Shown piece after piece: positions 8,905 to 17,621 of a DNA stretch of 64,000 nt. Both the position numbers and the translations under genes were made by a program. The stretch's first letter is position 1. Each line of letters begins with the position of its first letter. This stretch comes from Mycobacterium sp. MBM (GTDB lineage: Bacteria; Actinomycetota; Actinomycetes; Mycobacteriales; Mycobacteriaceae), in assembly GCA_021648845.1 (NCBI GenBank), contig JAKJHY010000001.1, positions 496,001-560,000 on the forward strand, read 5' to 3'. A model generated the notes under the pieces. It made no database searches, was not told the origin of the DNA, and worked only from the letters and a program-made list of their open reading frames with translations.

Positions 8905-9913
8905 GGTCGTGCTCCGCAGCGGCGGCCGCGAGCTCGCCGAGCTGGGCCAGATCGCGTGGTCCGTGGTGCTGGCGTAGATACACGCCCAGGTCGGCCACCC
9001 GGCGGGCGTACGCCTCCTCGCCGACCAGCGGGCCGGGGCCGAGCAGGTGCCCCGCGACGAGCATGGCATGCTCACACACCCGCGCCACCGTGGCCCGCAC
9101 GCGCTGCGCGAGCAACATCGGTTCTGCGGCACCGGCGTCGACCGCCTCGGCGGCGTGCTGCAGACTGGTCGCGGCGCTGAACAGCCCCTCGTCGACGCCG
9201 CCGAATTGGGCCAGCGCTATCGGATCCCGATCACGTTCGGCCAGCTTGTGCAGCATTCGTTCGCGGAATGCCACGGCGATGCCATACCAGACCGCAGCCA
9301 CACCTATTCCGCCCCAAGCGAATCCGGGTCGCTGTACGTACCATCCCGGGTGGGCCAACGGCACGGCGGGCAGCTCCCGCACCTCGATGGGTCCGCTGGG
9401 GATGTCGGCCAACCCCCGTGACACCCAGCGGGTCGGGATCGCGCTGACGTGGCGCGGGTCCAGGCGGACCGCGAATGCCTGCTGGCCTCCTCCGGCTACC
9501 TCGGCGGTGATCACCGCATGCGATAGCCGCCCGGCCAGCGAGCACCACGGCTTGGCCCCCGACAACGTCCAGCCGTCCCGATCGCGGTTGGCCGCCAGCA
9601 CCATTGCCGGCGCGTGCGCGGCGTAGACGCCCCAGGTGGAGCGGCTGTCCGCGCCGATCGCCGGGATCTCGGGGCCGATGCCGGCTTGCCGCAGGATCGC
9701 GTGCGCGTCCAGATGTGGTTCGACGACGCGGGCCAGCGACGCGTCGGCAACTCCGAGCGTGGCCAGCGTGCTCAGGTAGTCGTGGGTGCGCCCTTCACCG
9801 GGCCGGCATTGCAGGTCGGACAGCTCGGTGGCGATGCCGAGCGCGGTGGACACGTCGAAGCACCCGCCGTCGGGCAGCCGTGCCCGCAAGCCGGGATCGA
9901 TGAGTGTGCGCAC
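8897..9913 (-). CDS. acyl-CoA dehydrogenase-like flavoprotein
   Basis: 338 residues from a GTG start, shorter than the usual 380-400. Recognisable pieces: WGVYAAHAPAMVLAANRDRDGWTLSGAKPWCSLAGRLSHAVITA is the central beta-domain of the fold (FAD and substrate contacts), then an all-helical C-terminal half ending in RQHHGPRDLAQLGELAA, like the FAD-binding dimer contact. I could not place the catalytic glutamate with confidence, so activity may differ from beta-oxidation. Proteins of this kind occur beside PIG-L deacetylases and glycosyltransferases in other bacteria. It is the first gene after the LuxR-type regulator and overlaps the deacetylase-methyltransferase by 8 bp. Confidence 0.82.
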   Translation of the reverse strand: MRTLIDPGLRARLPDGGCFDVSTALGIATELSDLQCRPGEGRTHDYLSTLATLGVADASLARVVEPHLDAHAILRQAGIGPEIPAIGADSRSTWGVYAAHAPAMVLAANRDRDGWTLSGAKPWCSLAGRLSHAVITAEVAGGGQQAFAVRLDPRHVSAIPTRWVSRGLADIPSGPIEVRELPAVPLAHPGWYVQRPGFAWGGIGVAAVWYGIAVAFRERMLHKLAERDRDPIALAQFGGVDEGLFSAATSLQHAAEAVDAGAAEPMLLAQRVRATVARVCEHAMLVAGHLLGPGPLVGEEAYARRVADLGVYLRQHHGPRDLAQLGELAAAAAEHDHD

Positions 9914-9949
9914 CCCGATCAGTCAACGCCGTGTCCCGGCGGCGAACTA

Positions 9950-9963
9950 CACCCCTAAGGGTG
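9950..9963. promoter_or_regulatory. palindrome CACCC-CTAA-GGGTG upstream of the acyl-CoA dehydrogenase gene
   Basis: Perfect 5-bp arms around CTAA, 37-50 bp before the GTG of the minus-strand acyl-CoA dehydrogenase gene and just after the stop of the LuxR-type regulator gene. The CCCCTAAGGG core resembles the pseudo-palindromes bound by NarL/LuxR-type helix-turn-helix proteins, so it is a candidate site for the neighbouring regulator. Confidence 0.4.
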
Positions 9964-9975
9964 GTTTTGCCACGC

Positions 9976-10617
9976 TCAGGGCTGCTTGACCCGGGCCCGC
10001 TGCGGCCCGAATTCGTGTTCCATGCCCCAGGCGACGGCCTGCGCGCGCCGGCTCACCCCGAGTTTGCGGTAGGTCGACCGCACCACCGACTTCACCGTGT
10101 TGATGGACAGGTAGCAGATCTCCGCGATCTCGTTGTTGGTCCGGCCCTGGGTGATGAGCGCGAGGACCTCCGATTCGCGGGCCGACAGGCCGGCGTCGCG
10201 GCCCGGCCACGGCATGGGCATCGACATGCTGCCGTCACCGCGTTCGACGATCTTTTCGCCGGCGTGGATCCGCTCCAGGGCGTCGACCAGGCGGTCCACC
10301 GGAAGCGACTTGGCCAGGTAGCCGCTGACTCCGCCCGCCATCGACCGGTCGATCAGCAGTTGGTCGATATTCCAGGAGTACACCACCACTCGGCCGATAT
10401 GCGGTCGGTCGACGAGGTCGCTGACATCGGTGCGATCACCTTGTGCGGCGGCGAAGGTATCCCAGATCGCGATATCGACCGGGCTGTGCACATCGGTGCG
10501 CAGGTCGAGCTCGACGATGCGCAACCGGTCACGGTGGGGCGCCAGCAATGCGGCCAGGCCGGCGACGATCAGTTCGTAGTCGTTGACGATGGCCAAGCGC
10601 ACGGGCAGACCGCTCAT
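9976..10617 (-). CDS. LuxR/NarL-type response regulator (orphan)
   Basis: 213 residues. The receiver-like domain (1-125) keeps Asp13 and a candidate phospho-acceptor Asp53 (AIWD) and the switch lysine in GYLAKS, but has Asn at position 12 instead of a second acidic residue. The C-terminal LuxR helix-turn-helix is complete (LSARESEVLALITQGRTNNEIAEI, then SINTVKSVVRSTYRKLG). No kinase gene is adjacent. It precedes the acyl-CoA dehydrogenase/PIG-L/GT2/GT4/STAS genes by 62 bp on the same strand, so it is the likely regulator of that cluster. Confidence 0.9.
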   Translation of the reverse strand: MSGLPVRLAIVNDYELIVAGLAALLAPHRDRLRIVELDLRTDVHSPVDIAIWDTFAAAQGDRTDVSDLVDRPHIGRVVVYSWNIDQLLIDRSMAGGVSGYLAKSLPVDRLVDALERIHAGEKIVERGDGSMSMPMPWPGRDAGLSARESEVLALITQGRTNNEIAEICYLSINTVKSVVRSTYRKLGVSRRAQAVAWGMEHEFGPQRARVKQP

Positions 10618-10700
10618 GGTGCCTGCCTTCCGATCGACTCACCTGCACCGACTCGACCACGATAGACGCAACCCCGATCGCCGGGGACCAACGGCGGGCA

Positions 10701-12470
10701 TCAATACCGCACATCCCCCAACCACAACGCCTGTGCGCCGCCGAAGGAGCGCTCCACCTGGTCGAAAGCGCCCGACACCGAGCTGCCCAGCAACGCACCG
10801 AGCGCCTGGGGCACGGATGCCGCGGCCGGCTGGGAGGAGGCCTTGGGGCGCACCATATCGAGCATCGACGAGCCCGGGTAGTTCACCACCCGCACATCGG
10901 TGTCGGCGTCGATCCCGGCGCGCGCCTTCGCCCGGTCGATCGCCGCGCGCAGTCCGCCCAGTTCGTCGACCAGTCCCCGCTGTTTGGCGTCCGCGCCGGT
11001 CCACACCCGGCCCCGGGCCACCTCTTCGACCGCGGCCACCGGAAGGCTCCGCCCGGCGGCGACGCGCTCCACGAAATCGGTGTAGAACAGGTCCGCCTCG
11101 GCCTCCACATGCGCCTGCTGGTCCGGGGTGAAACGCTCGTTGCCCGACCAAGCATCGGCATTTGCGTTGGTGCGCACCGCATCCGAGCCGATACCCAGCT
11201 TGTCCTTGAGCTGGCGGGATACCAGCTTGCCGGTCACCACGCCGATCGACCCGGTGATGGTGCCCGCGTTCGCGACGATCTCGTCGGCCGCCATCGACAC
11301 GTAGTAACCGCCGGATGCCGCCACCGCACCCATCGAGGCGATCACCGGTTTGCCGGCCTCGGTGGCCCGAACGACCTCCCGCCAGATGGTTTCCGAGCCG
11401 GTGACCGATCCGCCCGGGCTGTTGACCCGCAACACGATGGCCGCCACGTGGTCGTCGGCGACCGCTTCGCGCAGCGCCGCGGCGATGGTGTCCCCACCGG
11501 CGCTGGAGTTGCCCAACGGCAGCATCTGCGGGCCGCCGCGGCCGCTGACGATGGGACCGTCGATGGTGACGACCGCGATCCGGGGCGTGGTCTTGCGCCC
11601 CGGGAGGCGCGGCGCCGGGGGGTGCGGGTGCGCTTTGGCGTACCGCGACAAGTACAGCCGCGGCGCGGCGTCGGCACCGTCGGCGACGGCCGGCGCGCCG
11701 GTGAGCTCGGCGATGCGGGCGTATGCCTCGTCGCGGAAACCTATGCGGTCGACCAGCTTTGCCGAGATCGCATCGTCGCGCAGCAGCGGCGCCCTGTCGG
11801 CCAGCGCGTCGAGGTCGGCGGTGTCGAGATGGCGGGATTCGGCCACCCCGTGCAGAACTTGGGCATGCAGGCTCGTGATCAACGCGGTATCGGCCTCGCG
11901 GTGCGCGTCGGTGTAGCTGTCCTGGGTGAAGAGGTTTGCCGCGGACTTGTATTCACCGCGCGCCACGAACTGCGCCTCGATCCCGGCCTTGTCCAGCGCA
12001 CCGCGCAGGAACGTTGCGCTGGTGGCGAATCCGATTAATCCGACGGTGCCGGACGGCTGCATCCACACCTCGCCGAAGACCGAGGCCAGGTAGTAGGACA
12101 GGGTGCCCGGATAAGTCTCCGCCCAGGCCAGCGTCGGCTTGGCCGCACCGAATACCGCGATCGCGTCCCGCAGTTCCTGCACCGGCCCCGGTGCAGCGCC
12201 CGAGAGCTGGATCCGGGCGATCAGCCCGGCCACCCTCTCGTCATCGGCCGCCCGGTGCAACGCGTCGACCGCCTGCCGCAGCGTCAGCGGTTTGCCACCG
12301 AGCGAGATGAGGGCCAGCGGATCGAATCCGGACGATTCCGGCGGCGCGGTCTGCAGATCGAGTTCGAGCACGCATCCGGCGGGCACACCGTTGTGCCGGG
12401 CGGTGTCGACCTTGCGTACCAGCGACTTCAGCTCGTCGGGACCGGGCAGGCTGGGAAGGAATCCGAACAT
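10701..12470 (-). CDS. sppA: signal peptide peptidase SppA, 67K (protease IV) type
   Basis: 589 residues, the long form with two tandem S49 domains. It degrades cleaved signal peptides in or at the membrane using a Ser-Lys dyad. The nucleophile serine lies in ASMGAVAASGGYYVSMAADEIVA (C-terminal half) and the general-base lysine comes from the N-terminal half (ARGEYKSAANLF). No clear N-terminal membrane segment is visible, unlike E. coli SppA, so attachment may be peripheral. It follows rplO on the same strand, the gene order also seen in M. tuberculosis (Rv0723-Rv0724), but a terminator and repeats separate it from the ribosomal genes. Confidence 0.94.
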   Translation of the reverse strand: MFGFLPSLPGPDELKSLVRKVDTARHNGVPAGCVLELDLQTAPPESSGFDPLALISLGGKPLTLRQAVDALHRAADDERVAGLIARIQLSGAAPGPVQELRDAIAVFGAAKPTLAWAETYPGTLSYYLASVFGEVWMQPSGTVGLIGFATSATFLRGALDKAGIEAQFVARGEYKSAANLFTQDSYTDAHREADTALITSLHAQVLHGVAESRHLDTADLDALADRAPLLRDDAISAKLVDRIGFRDEAYARIAELTGAPAVADGADAAPRLYLSRYAKAHPHPPAPRLPGRKTTPRIAVVTIDGPIVSGRGGPQMLPLGNSSAGGDTIAAALREAVADDHVAAIVLRVNSPGGSVTGSETIWREVVRATEAGKPVIASMGAVAASGGYYVSMAADEIVANAGTITGSIGVVTGKLVSRQLKDKLGIGSDAVRTNANADAWSGNERFTPDQQAHVEAEADLFYTDFVERVAAGRSLPVAAVEEVARGRVWTGADAKQRGLVDELGGLRAAIDRAKARAGIDADTDVRVVNYPGSSMLDMVRPKASSQPAAASVPQALGALLGSSVSGAFDQVERSFGGAQALWLGDVRY

Positions 12471-12508
12471 CTCCCGAGCCTACCGGCGCCGCCAGGACAC
12501 GCCTTTTC

Positions 12509-12690
12509 GCCGAATGTGAACGTCGCGCCGGGCCCGCGTGCTACCCCACTTCAGTCGGCTCGGCCCGCGCCGACGGTTGACTGAACCTATGTAGGCGATC
12601 AGGCTCAGCGAGCTACCTGGTGTCCGCCAACTCGAAGCTCACCGGCATCCGGCTGAACTCAGGTAGGCAATCCCGAGCGGTCCGGCAACG
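12509..12690. repeat. degenerate ~72-bp tandem repeat, downstream of the spc operon
   Basis: Aligned by eye, GCTACC landmarks occur at 12540 and 12612 and CTGAA-type landmarks (CTGAACCTATGTAGGCGA, CTGAACTCAGGTAGGCAA) at 12581 and 12653, both 72 bp apart. Each unit carries the two landmarks at the same offset, and they are partly complementary (CAGGTAG against CTACCTG). The same unit and spacing occur upstream of rpsJ at 39029-39240. No coding potential is seen. Confidence 0.6.
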
Positions 12691-12693
12691 CAA

Positions 12694-12719
12694 AAGGCCC
12701 CTGCCGGGGCAGGGGCCTT
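12694..12719 (-). terminator. intrinsic terminator of the spc ribosomal operon
   Basis: A perfect 12-bp GC-rich stem (AAGGCCCCTGCC and its complement) with a 2-nt loop. On the minus strand it is followed by TTTTG. It lies 14-39 bp after the rplO stop, as expected for the end of the rplN-rplO transcript. Confidence 0.9.
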
Positions 12720-12732
12720 CTGACGGAGATAT

Positions 12733-13176
12733 CTACAGCTCGGTGGCCGAACCGCCGGCGGCCGTGATGGCCTCGCGCGCCGAACCGCTGAACTTGTTGG
12801 CGGTGACGTCGACCTTGACCGACAGCTTGCCGTCGCCGAGGACCTTCACCAGGGAGTTCTTGCGAACCAGACCCTTGCCCACCAGCTCGTCGACACCGAT
12901 GGTGCCGCCCTGCGGGAACGCCTTGGCGATATCGCCGACGTTGACGACCTCGTAGGCCACCCGGAAGCGGTTCTTGAAGCCCTTGAGCTTCGGGAGCCGC
13001 ATGTGGATGGGCATCTGGCCACCCTCGAACGTCGACGGGACGTTCTTGCGGGCCTTGGTGCCCTTGGTGCCGCGACCCGCGGTCTTACCCTTGGAGCCTT
13101 CACCGCGTCCGACGCGGGTCTTCTTCGTCTTCGACCCGGCGGCCGGCTTCAGGTCGTGAAGCTTGATGACACTCAT
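12733..13176 (-). CDS. rplO: 50S ribosomal protein L15
   Basis: 147 residues. Assembly protein of the large subunit that binds 23S rRNA. The basic, glycine-rich N-terminus ([26 protein letters not shown]) and the C-terminal [17 protein letters not shown] are family-typical. Last ribosomal gene of the spc operon, 5 bp after rpmD and just before the intrinsic terminator. secY, which often follows L15 directly in other bacteria, is about 9.5 kb away here. Confidence 0.97.
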   Translation of the reverse strand: MSVIKLHDLKPAAGSKTKKTRVGRGEGSKGKTAGRGTKGTKARKNVPSTFEGGQMPIHMRLPKLKGFKNRFRVAYEVVNVGDIAKAFPQGGTIGVDELVGKGLVRKNSLVKVLGDGKLSVKVDVTANKFSGSAREAITAAGGSATEL

Positions 13177-13181
13177 GATTG

Positions 13182-13394
13182 CTAGCCCTTCTGCTCTTCG
13201 CGCGGGCGCTCATCGCCGACCACCTCGACGTCGACGAGGTGGTGCACGGTCTTGATCAGACCTCGGGTCTGGGCGTTGTCCTCACGGACGACGGACTGGC
13301 GGATCTTCCGCAGCCCCAGCGTGCGCAGGCTTTCGCGCTGCTTCCAGCGTGCGCCGATGGTTCCGCGCACCTGGGTGATCTTGAGCTCTGCCAT
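13182..13394 (-). CDS. rpmD: 50S ribosomal protein L30
   Basis: 70 residues: [25 protein letters not shown] and the [14 protein letters not shown] end identify L30, a small 23S-binding protein. It sits between rpsE and rplO as in all actinobacterial spc operons, with gaps of 2 and 5 bp. The last residues ([11 protein letters not shown]) form an acidic-basic tail slightly longer than the E. coli protein. Confidence 0.97.
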   Translation of the reverse strand: MAELKITQVRGTIGARWKQRESLRTLGLRKIRQSVVREDNAQTRGLIKTVHHLVDVEVVGDERPREEQKG

Positions 13395-13396
13395 GA

Positions 13397-14065
13397 CTAT
13401 GCCGACCCCTCACGCGCGGCACTGGCGGCCAGCGCCTCGCTCTCGCGCCGGGCCTTGAGCATGCCGGCCGGCGCCACATCCTCGATGGACAGGCCACGAC
13501 GGGCCGCCACCTCTTCGGGCCGCTGGATCATCTTGAGCGCGGCCACGGTGGCGTGCACCACGTTGATCGCGTTATCGCTGCCCAGCGACTTGGCCAGGAC
13601 GTCGTGCACCCCGGCGCATTCGAGCACGGCGCGGCAAGCACCGCCGGCGATGACACCGGTACCGGGGCTGGCCGGACGCAGCATCACGACACCGGCCGCG
13701 GCCTCACCCTGGACCGGGTGCACGATGGTGCTGCCGATCAGCGGAACCCGGAAGAAGTTCTTGCGAGCTTCCTCGACGCCCTTGGCGATGGCGGCCGGAA
13801 CTTCCTTGGCCTTGCCGTAGCCGACCCCGACCATGCCGTTGCCGTCGCCGACGATGACCAGCGCGGTGAAGCTGAAGCGCCGACCACCCTTGACCACCTT
13901 GGAGACGCGGTTGATGGTGACGACGCGCTCGATGTAGTTGCTCTTGTCACCGCGGTCGTCGCCGCGGCCGCGGCCGCCACGATCGTCACGGCCCCGGCCG
14001 CCGCGATCTCCGCGGCCGCCGCGATTGTCCTGCGCCGAACCGGCGCCAGCCTGGTCGGCCATCAT
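13397..14065 (-). CDS. rpsE: 30S ribosomal protein S5
   Basis: 222 residues. The S5 core ([37 protein letters not shown]) that lines the mRNA entry and supports decoding accuracy is complete. Upstream of it is a roughly 45-residue Arg/Gly/Asp-rich, RGG-like extension (repeated [10 protein letters not shown] units) found in mycobacterial S5. The start is an ATGATG doublet. It belongs to the spc operon between rplR and rpmD. Confidence 0.97.
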   Translation of the reverse strand: MMADQAGAGSAQDNRGGRGDRGGRGRDDRGGRGRGDDRGDKSNYIERVVTINRVSKVVKGGRRFSFTALVIVGDGNGMVGVGYGKAKEVPAAIAKGVEEARKNFFRVPLIGSTIVHPVQGEAAAGVVMLRPASPGTGVIAGGACRAVLECAGVHDVLAKSLGSDNAINVVHATVAALKMIQRPEEVAARRGLSIEDVAPAGMLKARRESEALAASAAREGSA

Positions 14066-14087
14066 GCAGTCCTCTCGTTAACAGTCA

Positions 14088-14504
14088 TCAGAATTTCAGC
14101 CCGCCTTCGCGCGCCGCATCGGCCAGCGCTGCGATCCGGCCGCCGTAGGTGTACCCGCCGCGGTCGAACACGACCGTCTCGATACCGGCAGCCTTGGCGC
14201 GCTCGGCGATCAGCTGACCGACCCGCACGCTCTGTGCTTTCTTGTCGCCGTCGACGGCACGCACATCGGGCTCGATGGACGAGGCCGCGGCGACGGTGAC
14301 GCCGGCGAGATCGTCGATGAGCTGGACGTGGATGTGCCGGGACGACCGGTTGACCATCAGACGCGGGGCGTCGGCGGTGCCGGAGACCTTCTTGCGCAAC
14401 CGGGCGTGCCGACGGATCCGCGCGACCCGACGGGTCTCGGAGATGTTCTGCCCCACCGGCTTGTGCTTGGTGCCGGCGGCTGCATCAGTTTTCGTGGAAG
14501 CCAT
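14088..14504 (-). CDS. rplR: 50S ribosomal protein L18
   Basis: 138 residues. Binds 5S rRNA with L5 and L25. [41 protein letters not shown] is diagnostic, as is the C-terminal [26 protein letters not shown]. The N-terminal ~20 residues ([19 protein letters not shown]) are a poorly conserved tail. It follows rplF by 2 bp and precedes rpsE by 22 bp. Confidence 0.97.
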   Translation of the reverse strand: MASTKTDAAAGTKHKPVGQNISETRRVARIRRHARLRKKVSGTADAPRLMVNRSSRHIHVQLIDDLAGVTVAAASSIEPDVRAVDGDKKAQSVRVGQLIAERAKAAGIETVVFDRGGYTYGGRIAALADAAREGGLKF

Positions 14505-14506
14505 GG

Positions 14507-15046
14507 TTACTTACCTGTCTTTCCGACCTTGCGGCGGATCTGCTCACCCTCGTAGCGCACGCCCTTGCCCTTGTACGGGTCGGGGCGGCGCAGGCGGCGG
14601 ATGACCGCAGCGATGTGGCCGACCTTCTGCTTGTCGATGCCCGTGATCGAGAACTTCGTGGGTGTCTCGACCGCGAACGTGATGCCCTCGGGCGCTTCGA
14701 TGAGCACCGGGTGGCTGTAGCCGAGCGCGAACTCCAGGTTGGCGCCCTTGAGCGCCACGCGGTAGCCGACCCCGAAGATCTCCATCTTGGTGGTGTAGCC
14801 CTCGGTCACACCGGTGACCAGGTTGGCTACCAGGGTGCGCGACAGCCCGTGCAGCGAGCGGCTGCGCCGCTCGTCGTCGGGGCGGGTCACCACGATGGCG
14901 CCATCGTCGTTGCGCGAGACCACGATCGGCTCGGCGACATCCATGGTCAAGGTGCCCTTGGGGCCCTTCACCGACACGTTCTGACCATCGATGGTCACGT
15001 CGACCCCGGCGGGAACCAGGACCGGCTGCTTTCCAATACGCGACAT
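14507..15046 (-). CDS. rplF: 50S ribosomal protein L6
   Basis: 179 residues with the two repeated L6 domains; it binds 23S rRNA near the factor-binding site. [19 protein letters not shown] and the C-terminal [16 protein letters not shown] motif are diagnostic. Gene order rpsH-rplF-rplR is canonical. The gaps are 12 bp upstream and 2 bp downstream. Confidence 0.98.
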   Translation of the reverse strand: MSRIGKQPVLVPAGVDVTIDGQNVSVKGPKGTLTMDVAEPIVVSRNDDGAIVVTRPDDERRSRSLHGLSRTLVANLVTGVTEGYTTKMEIFGVGYRVALKGANLEFALGYSHPVLIEAPEGITFAVETPTKFSITGIDKQKVGHIAAVIRRLRRPDPYKGKGVRYEGEQIRRKVGKTGK

Positions 15047-15058
15047 GTTTTCGTTCCC

Positions 15059-15457
15059 CTACCAGACGTAGGCGAGGACTTCGCCGCCCACGCCTTGTCG
15101 AGTTGCCTGGCGATCGGTGAGCAGACCGGAGGACGTGGAGATGATCGCCACGCCCAGGCCGCCGAGCACCCGAGGCAGATTGGTGGACTTTGCGTAGACC
15201 CGCAGGCCGGGCTTGCTCACCCGGCGCAGGCCCGCGATGCTGCGCTCACGGCTGGGGCCGTACTTCAGCTGCACCACGAGGGCTTTGCCCACGCGGGCAT
15301 CCTCGGTGCGGTAATCGGAGATGTAGCCCTCTTTTTTGAGGATCTCGGCGATATTCGCCTTGATCTTCGAGTGGGGCAGAGTCACCTCATCGTGGTACGC
15401 CGAGTTGGCGTTACGCAGACGCGTCAAGAAGTCTGCGATGGGATCGGTCATCGTCAT
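15059..15457 (-). CDS. rpsH: 30S ribosomal protein S8
   Basis: 132 residues. Binds the central domain of 16S rRNA and in many bacteria represses its own operon. [21 protein letters not shown] and [26 protein letters not shown] are diagnostic. The gap to the preceding rpsN is 88 bp, the longest inside this operon, and could hold an mRNA regulatory structure; I see no clear S8-binding helix by eye. Confidence 0.98.
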   Translation of the reverse strand: MTMTDPIADFLTRLRNANSAYHDEVTLPHSKIKANIAEILKKEGYISDYRTEDARVGKALVVQLKYGPSRERSIAGLRRVSKPGLRVYAKSTNLPRVLGGLGVAIISTSSGLLTDRQATRQGVGGEVLAYVW

Positions 15458-15545
15458 GACAGCCGGTTCACCTTCCTTGCGGCGGTTCCCATGTGTTCAT
15501 TGCTCACAGTGGGCCTTCCGAAATTTGAATTCGAATGAATGCTGG

Positions 15546-15731
15546 TTACCAGCTGGACTTCTGGACACCGGGCAGTTCGCCCGCGTGCGCCATTTCGCGC
15601 AGGCAGATCCGGCACAGGCCGAACTTGCGGAACACCGCGTGCGGACGGCCGCACCGGTTGCACCGGGTGTAACCGCGCACCGCGAACTTCGGCTTCTTGT
15701 TGGCCTTGTTGACCAGAGCCTTCTTTGCCAT
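15546..15731 (-). CDS. rpsN: 30S ribosomal protein S14, zinc-binding (type Z) form
   Basis: 61 residues, the short form. Two CxxC pairs ([20 protein letters not shown]) make the zinc ribbon, so this is the C+ paralogue used when zinc is plentiful; mycobacteria usually also encode a zinc-independent copy elsewhere, not in this window. Also called rpsZ. Located between rplE (3 bp) and rpsH. Confidence 0.97.
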   Translation of the reverse strand: MAKKALVNKANKKPKFAVRGYTRCNRCGRPHAVFRKFGLCRICLREMAHAGELPGVQKSSW

Positions 15732-15734
15732 TGC

Positions 15735-16307
15735 TCAGTTCTCCTTGAACGGAAAGCCGAGGGCCCGCAGCAGCACTCGTCCTTCGTCGTCGTTGGTCGC
15801 CGTGGTGACGACGGTGATGTCCATGCCGCGGGGGCGATCGATGGAATCCACGTCGATCTCGTGGAACACCGACTGCTCGGAGAGCCCGAAGGTGTAGTTA
15901 CCGCTGCCGTCGAACTGCTTGGGGCTCAAGCCACGGAAGTCGCGGATACGGGGAAGCGCGATCGAGACCAGGCGGTCGAGGAACTCCCACATGCGGTCCC
16001 CGCGCAGGGTCACCCGGGCACCGATCGGCATGCCCTCGCGCAGCTTGAACTGGGCGATGGACTTGCGCGCCTTGCGGATTTCGGGCTTTTGGCCGGTGAT
16101 CAGGGCGAGATCGTTGACCGCGCCGTTGATCAGCTTCGCGTCGCGGGCGGCGTCACCGACACCCATGTTGACGACGACCTTGACCACGCCGGGGATCTGC
16201 ATCACGTTGGCGTAGTTGAACTCTTTGTTGAGCGCGTCCTTGATTTCCTCGCGGTAGCGCTGCTTGAGCCGCGGCTGCACCTTGGCGGCGTTTTCTACTG
16301 TGGTCAT
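15735..16307 (-). CDS. rplE: 50S ribosomal protein L5
   Basis: 190 residues. Links 5S rRNA to the central protuberance and contacts P-site tRNA. The body includes [20 protein letters not shown] and the C-terminal [28 protein letters not shown], both diagnostic. Starts 2 bp after rplX, in standard spc order. Confidence 0.98.
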   Translation of the reverse strand: MTTVENAAKVQPRLKQRYREEIKDALNKEFNYANVMQIPGVVKVVVNMGVGDAARDAKLINGAVNDLALITGQKPEIRKARKSIAQFKLREGMPIGARVTLRGDRMWEFLDRLVSIALPRIRDFRGLSPKQFDGSGNYTFGLSEQSVFHEIDVDSIDRPRGMDITVVTTATNDDEGRVLLRALGFPFKEN

Positions 16308-16309
16308 TC

Positions 16310-16627
16310 TCAGATGTCCTTGCCGTTGCGCTTGGAGACCCGAACCTTCTTGCCCGACTCCTCGTCGACGCGGTAGCCGATGCGGGTGGGGTTTCCGTCG
16401 GAGTCGATGACCATCACGTTGGAGACGTGGATGGCCGCCTCCTGCGTGACGATGCCGCCGGAGGAGGCGCCGCGCTCGTTCTGCGACTGCGCCGTGTGCT
16501 TCTTGATCCGGTTGACGCCCTCGACGAGGACCTTCTCGCGGGACGGGTACGCCTCGATGACCTTGCCCTTGGCGCCCTTGTCCTTACCGGAGATCACGAG
16601 CACGGTGTCACCCTTGTGCACCTTCAT
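16310..16627 (-). CDS. rplX: 50S ribosomal protein L24
   Basis: 105 residues. One of the two proteins that begin 50S assembly. The KOW motif at the start ([20 protein letters not shown]) and [14 protein letters not shown] are diagnostic. Its start abuts the rplN stop with no gap. Confidence 0.98.
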   Translation of the reverse strand: MKVHKGDTVLVISGKDKGAKGKVIEAYPSREKVLVEGVNRIKKHTAQSQNERGASSGGIVTQEAAIHVSNVMVIDSDGNPTRIGYRVDEESGKKVRVSKRNGKDI

Positions 16628-16996
16628 TTACAGCACCTCCGGGGCGAGCGAAACGATCTTCATGAACTTCTTCTCACGCAGCTCGCGGCCGACCGGGCCG
16701 AAGATGCGGGTGCCACGCGGGTCGTTGTCCGCCTTGATGATGACGGCCGCGTTCTCGTCGAACTTGATGTAGCTGCCGTCGGCGCGACGGCGTTCCTTGA
16801 CGGTGCGCACCACGACGGCCTTGACCACATCGCCACGCTTGACGTTGCCGCCCGGGATGGCTTCCTTGACGGTCGCCACGATGATGTCGCCGATGCCGGC
16901 ATAGCGCCGCGACGAGCCACCGAGAACGCGGATGCACAAGATCTCCTTGGCACCCGTGTTATCGGCGACCTTCAGCCGCGATTCCTGCTGAATCAC
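16628..16996 (-). CDS. rplN: 50S ribosomal protein L14
   Basis: 122 residues. Forms an inter-subunit bridge and the docking site for the RsfS silencing factor. [20 protein letters not shown] and [17 protein letters not shown] are diagnostic. It is the first gene of the spc transcript here. Its usual partner upstream, rpsQ of the S10 operon, lies 16 kb away, beyond atsA and an accessory island. A sigma-A-like promoter sits about 130-155 bp upstream. Confidence 0.98.
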   Translation of the reverse strand: MIQQESRLKVADNTGAKEILCIRVLGGSSRRYAGIGDIIVATVKEAIPGGNVKRGDVVKAVVVRTVKERRRADGSYIKFDENAAVIIKADNDPRGTRIFGPVGRELREKKFMKIVSLAPEVL

Positions 16997-17117
16997 TCGA
17001 TCTCCTGACCTGGTTATGTGTGCACGGCAGATACCGACCTGACGTGCGCGGTCTTTGTTGCCCCGAGAGCACGCAGGGTTTTCTCGCAGAGAGATAACCG
17101 AGGTCTGCCCCAGGCAA

Positions 17118-17153
17118 CCCCTAGAGTCTAGGGGACGACCTGCGCAGAGCCAA
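17118..17153 (-). promoter_or_regulatory. sigma-A-type promoter for the rplN (spc) operon
   Basis: On the minus strand a -35 box TTGGCT (complement of 17148-17153) is followed by a 17-bp spacer and a -10 box TAGACT (complement of 17125-17130). The -10 is embedded in a perfect 17-bp palindrome CCCCTAGA-G-TCTAGGGG (17118-17134), which could be an overlapping operator. The leader to rplN would be about 120 nt. Confidence 0.6.
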
Positions 17154-17180
17154 ATCCCAGCTCATCGGGGGCGGCACGGG

Positions 17181-17621
17181 TCAGAGGACGGCGGCGGTGA
17201 GCTCCACCTCGACGGGCGCTCCGGACGGTAGCGCACGCACACCGATGGCACTGCGGGCCGGCAGTGCGGCGACGCCCAGTTCGGCGACCAGGACGTCGGA
17301 GGCGCCGTCGGCGACCGCGCTCAGCGCACCGAAGTCCGGCGCGCAGGCGATGAACACCGTCATCCGCAGGCACCGCAAAGCCGCAGGTCCCGGCGCTGCT
17401 GCCCGGGCAGCAGCGAGCGCGTTGCGGGCCGCCAGCCCGGCCGCGGCGCGCGCCTGCTCGACGGTCAGGGTGGCCCCGACGACACCGGTGAACACCAGCA
17501 CGCCGCCGCGTCGGGGTGTCATGCCTGCGGTGTAGATGACGCCGTCGTGGCATACCGCGGGGACATAGGCGCCCTGCGGAGCGGGTACCTGCGCATCGCC
17601 GGGCTCCGCATCAGTCGACAC
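17181..17621 (-). CDS. RidA/YjgF-family protein (probable enamine/imine deaminase)
   Basis: 146 residues from a GTG at 17619-17621 that overlaps the gamma-glutamyltransferase stop by 11 bp, so it is translationally coupled and the last gene of the accessory operon. Family features: GVIYTAGMTPRRGG, VEQARAAAGLAARNALAAA, and the C-terminal ARSAIGVRALPSGAPVEVELTAAV, where the arginine of (A/P)xRSxxGVxxLP binds the carboxylate in RidA enzymes. RidA proteins hydrolyse reactive enamines or imines to ketones plus ammonia; many relatives serve catabolic operons. A role in clearing imine intermediates of this pathway is inferred. Confidence 0.88.
   Translation of the reverse strand: MSTDAEPGDAQVPAPQGAYVPAVCHDGVIYTAGMTPRRGGVLVFTGVVGATLTVEQARAAAGLAARNALAAARAAAPGPAALRCLRMTVFIACAPDFGALSAVADGASDVLVAELGVAALPARSAIGVRALPSGAPVEVELTAAVL

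Noticed and set aside
17118..17134. Perfect palindrome CCCCTAGA-G-TCTAGGGG as a terminator of the RidA operon
   Set aside because: A 1-nt loop cannot form a proper hairpin, it lies on the far (rplN) side of the RidA stop in a stretch with a good promoter, and its centre is the -10 box.
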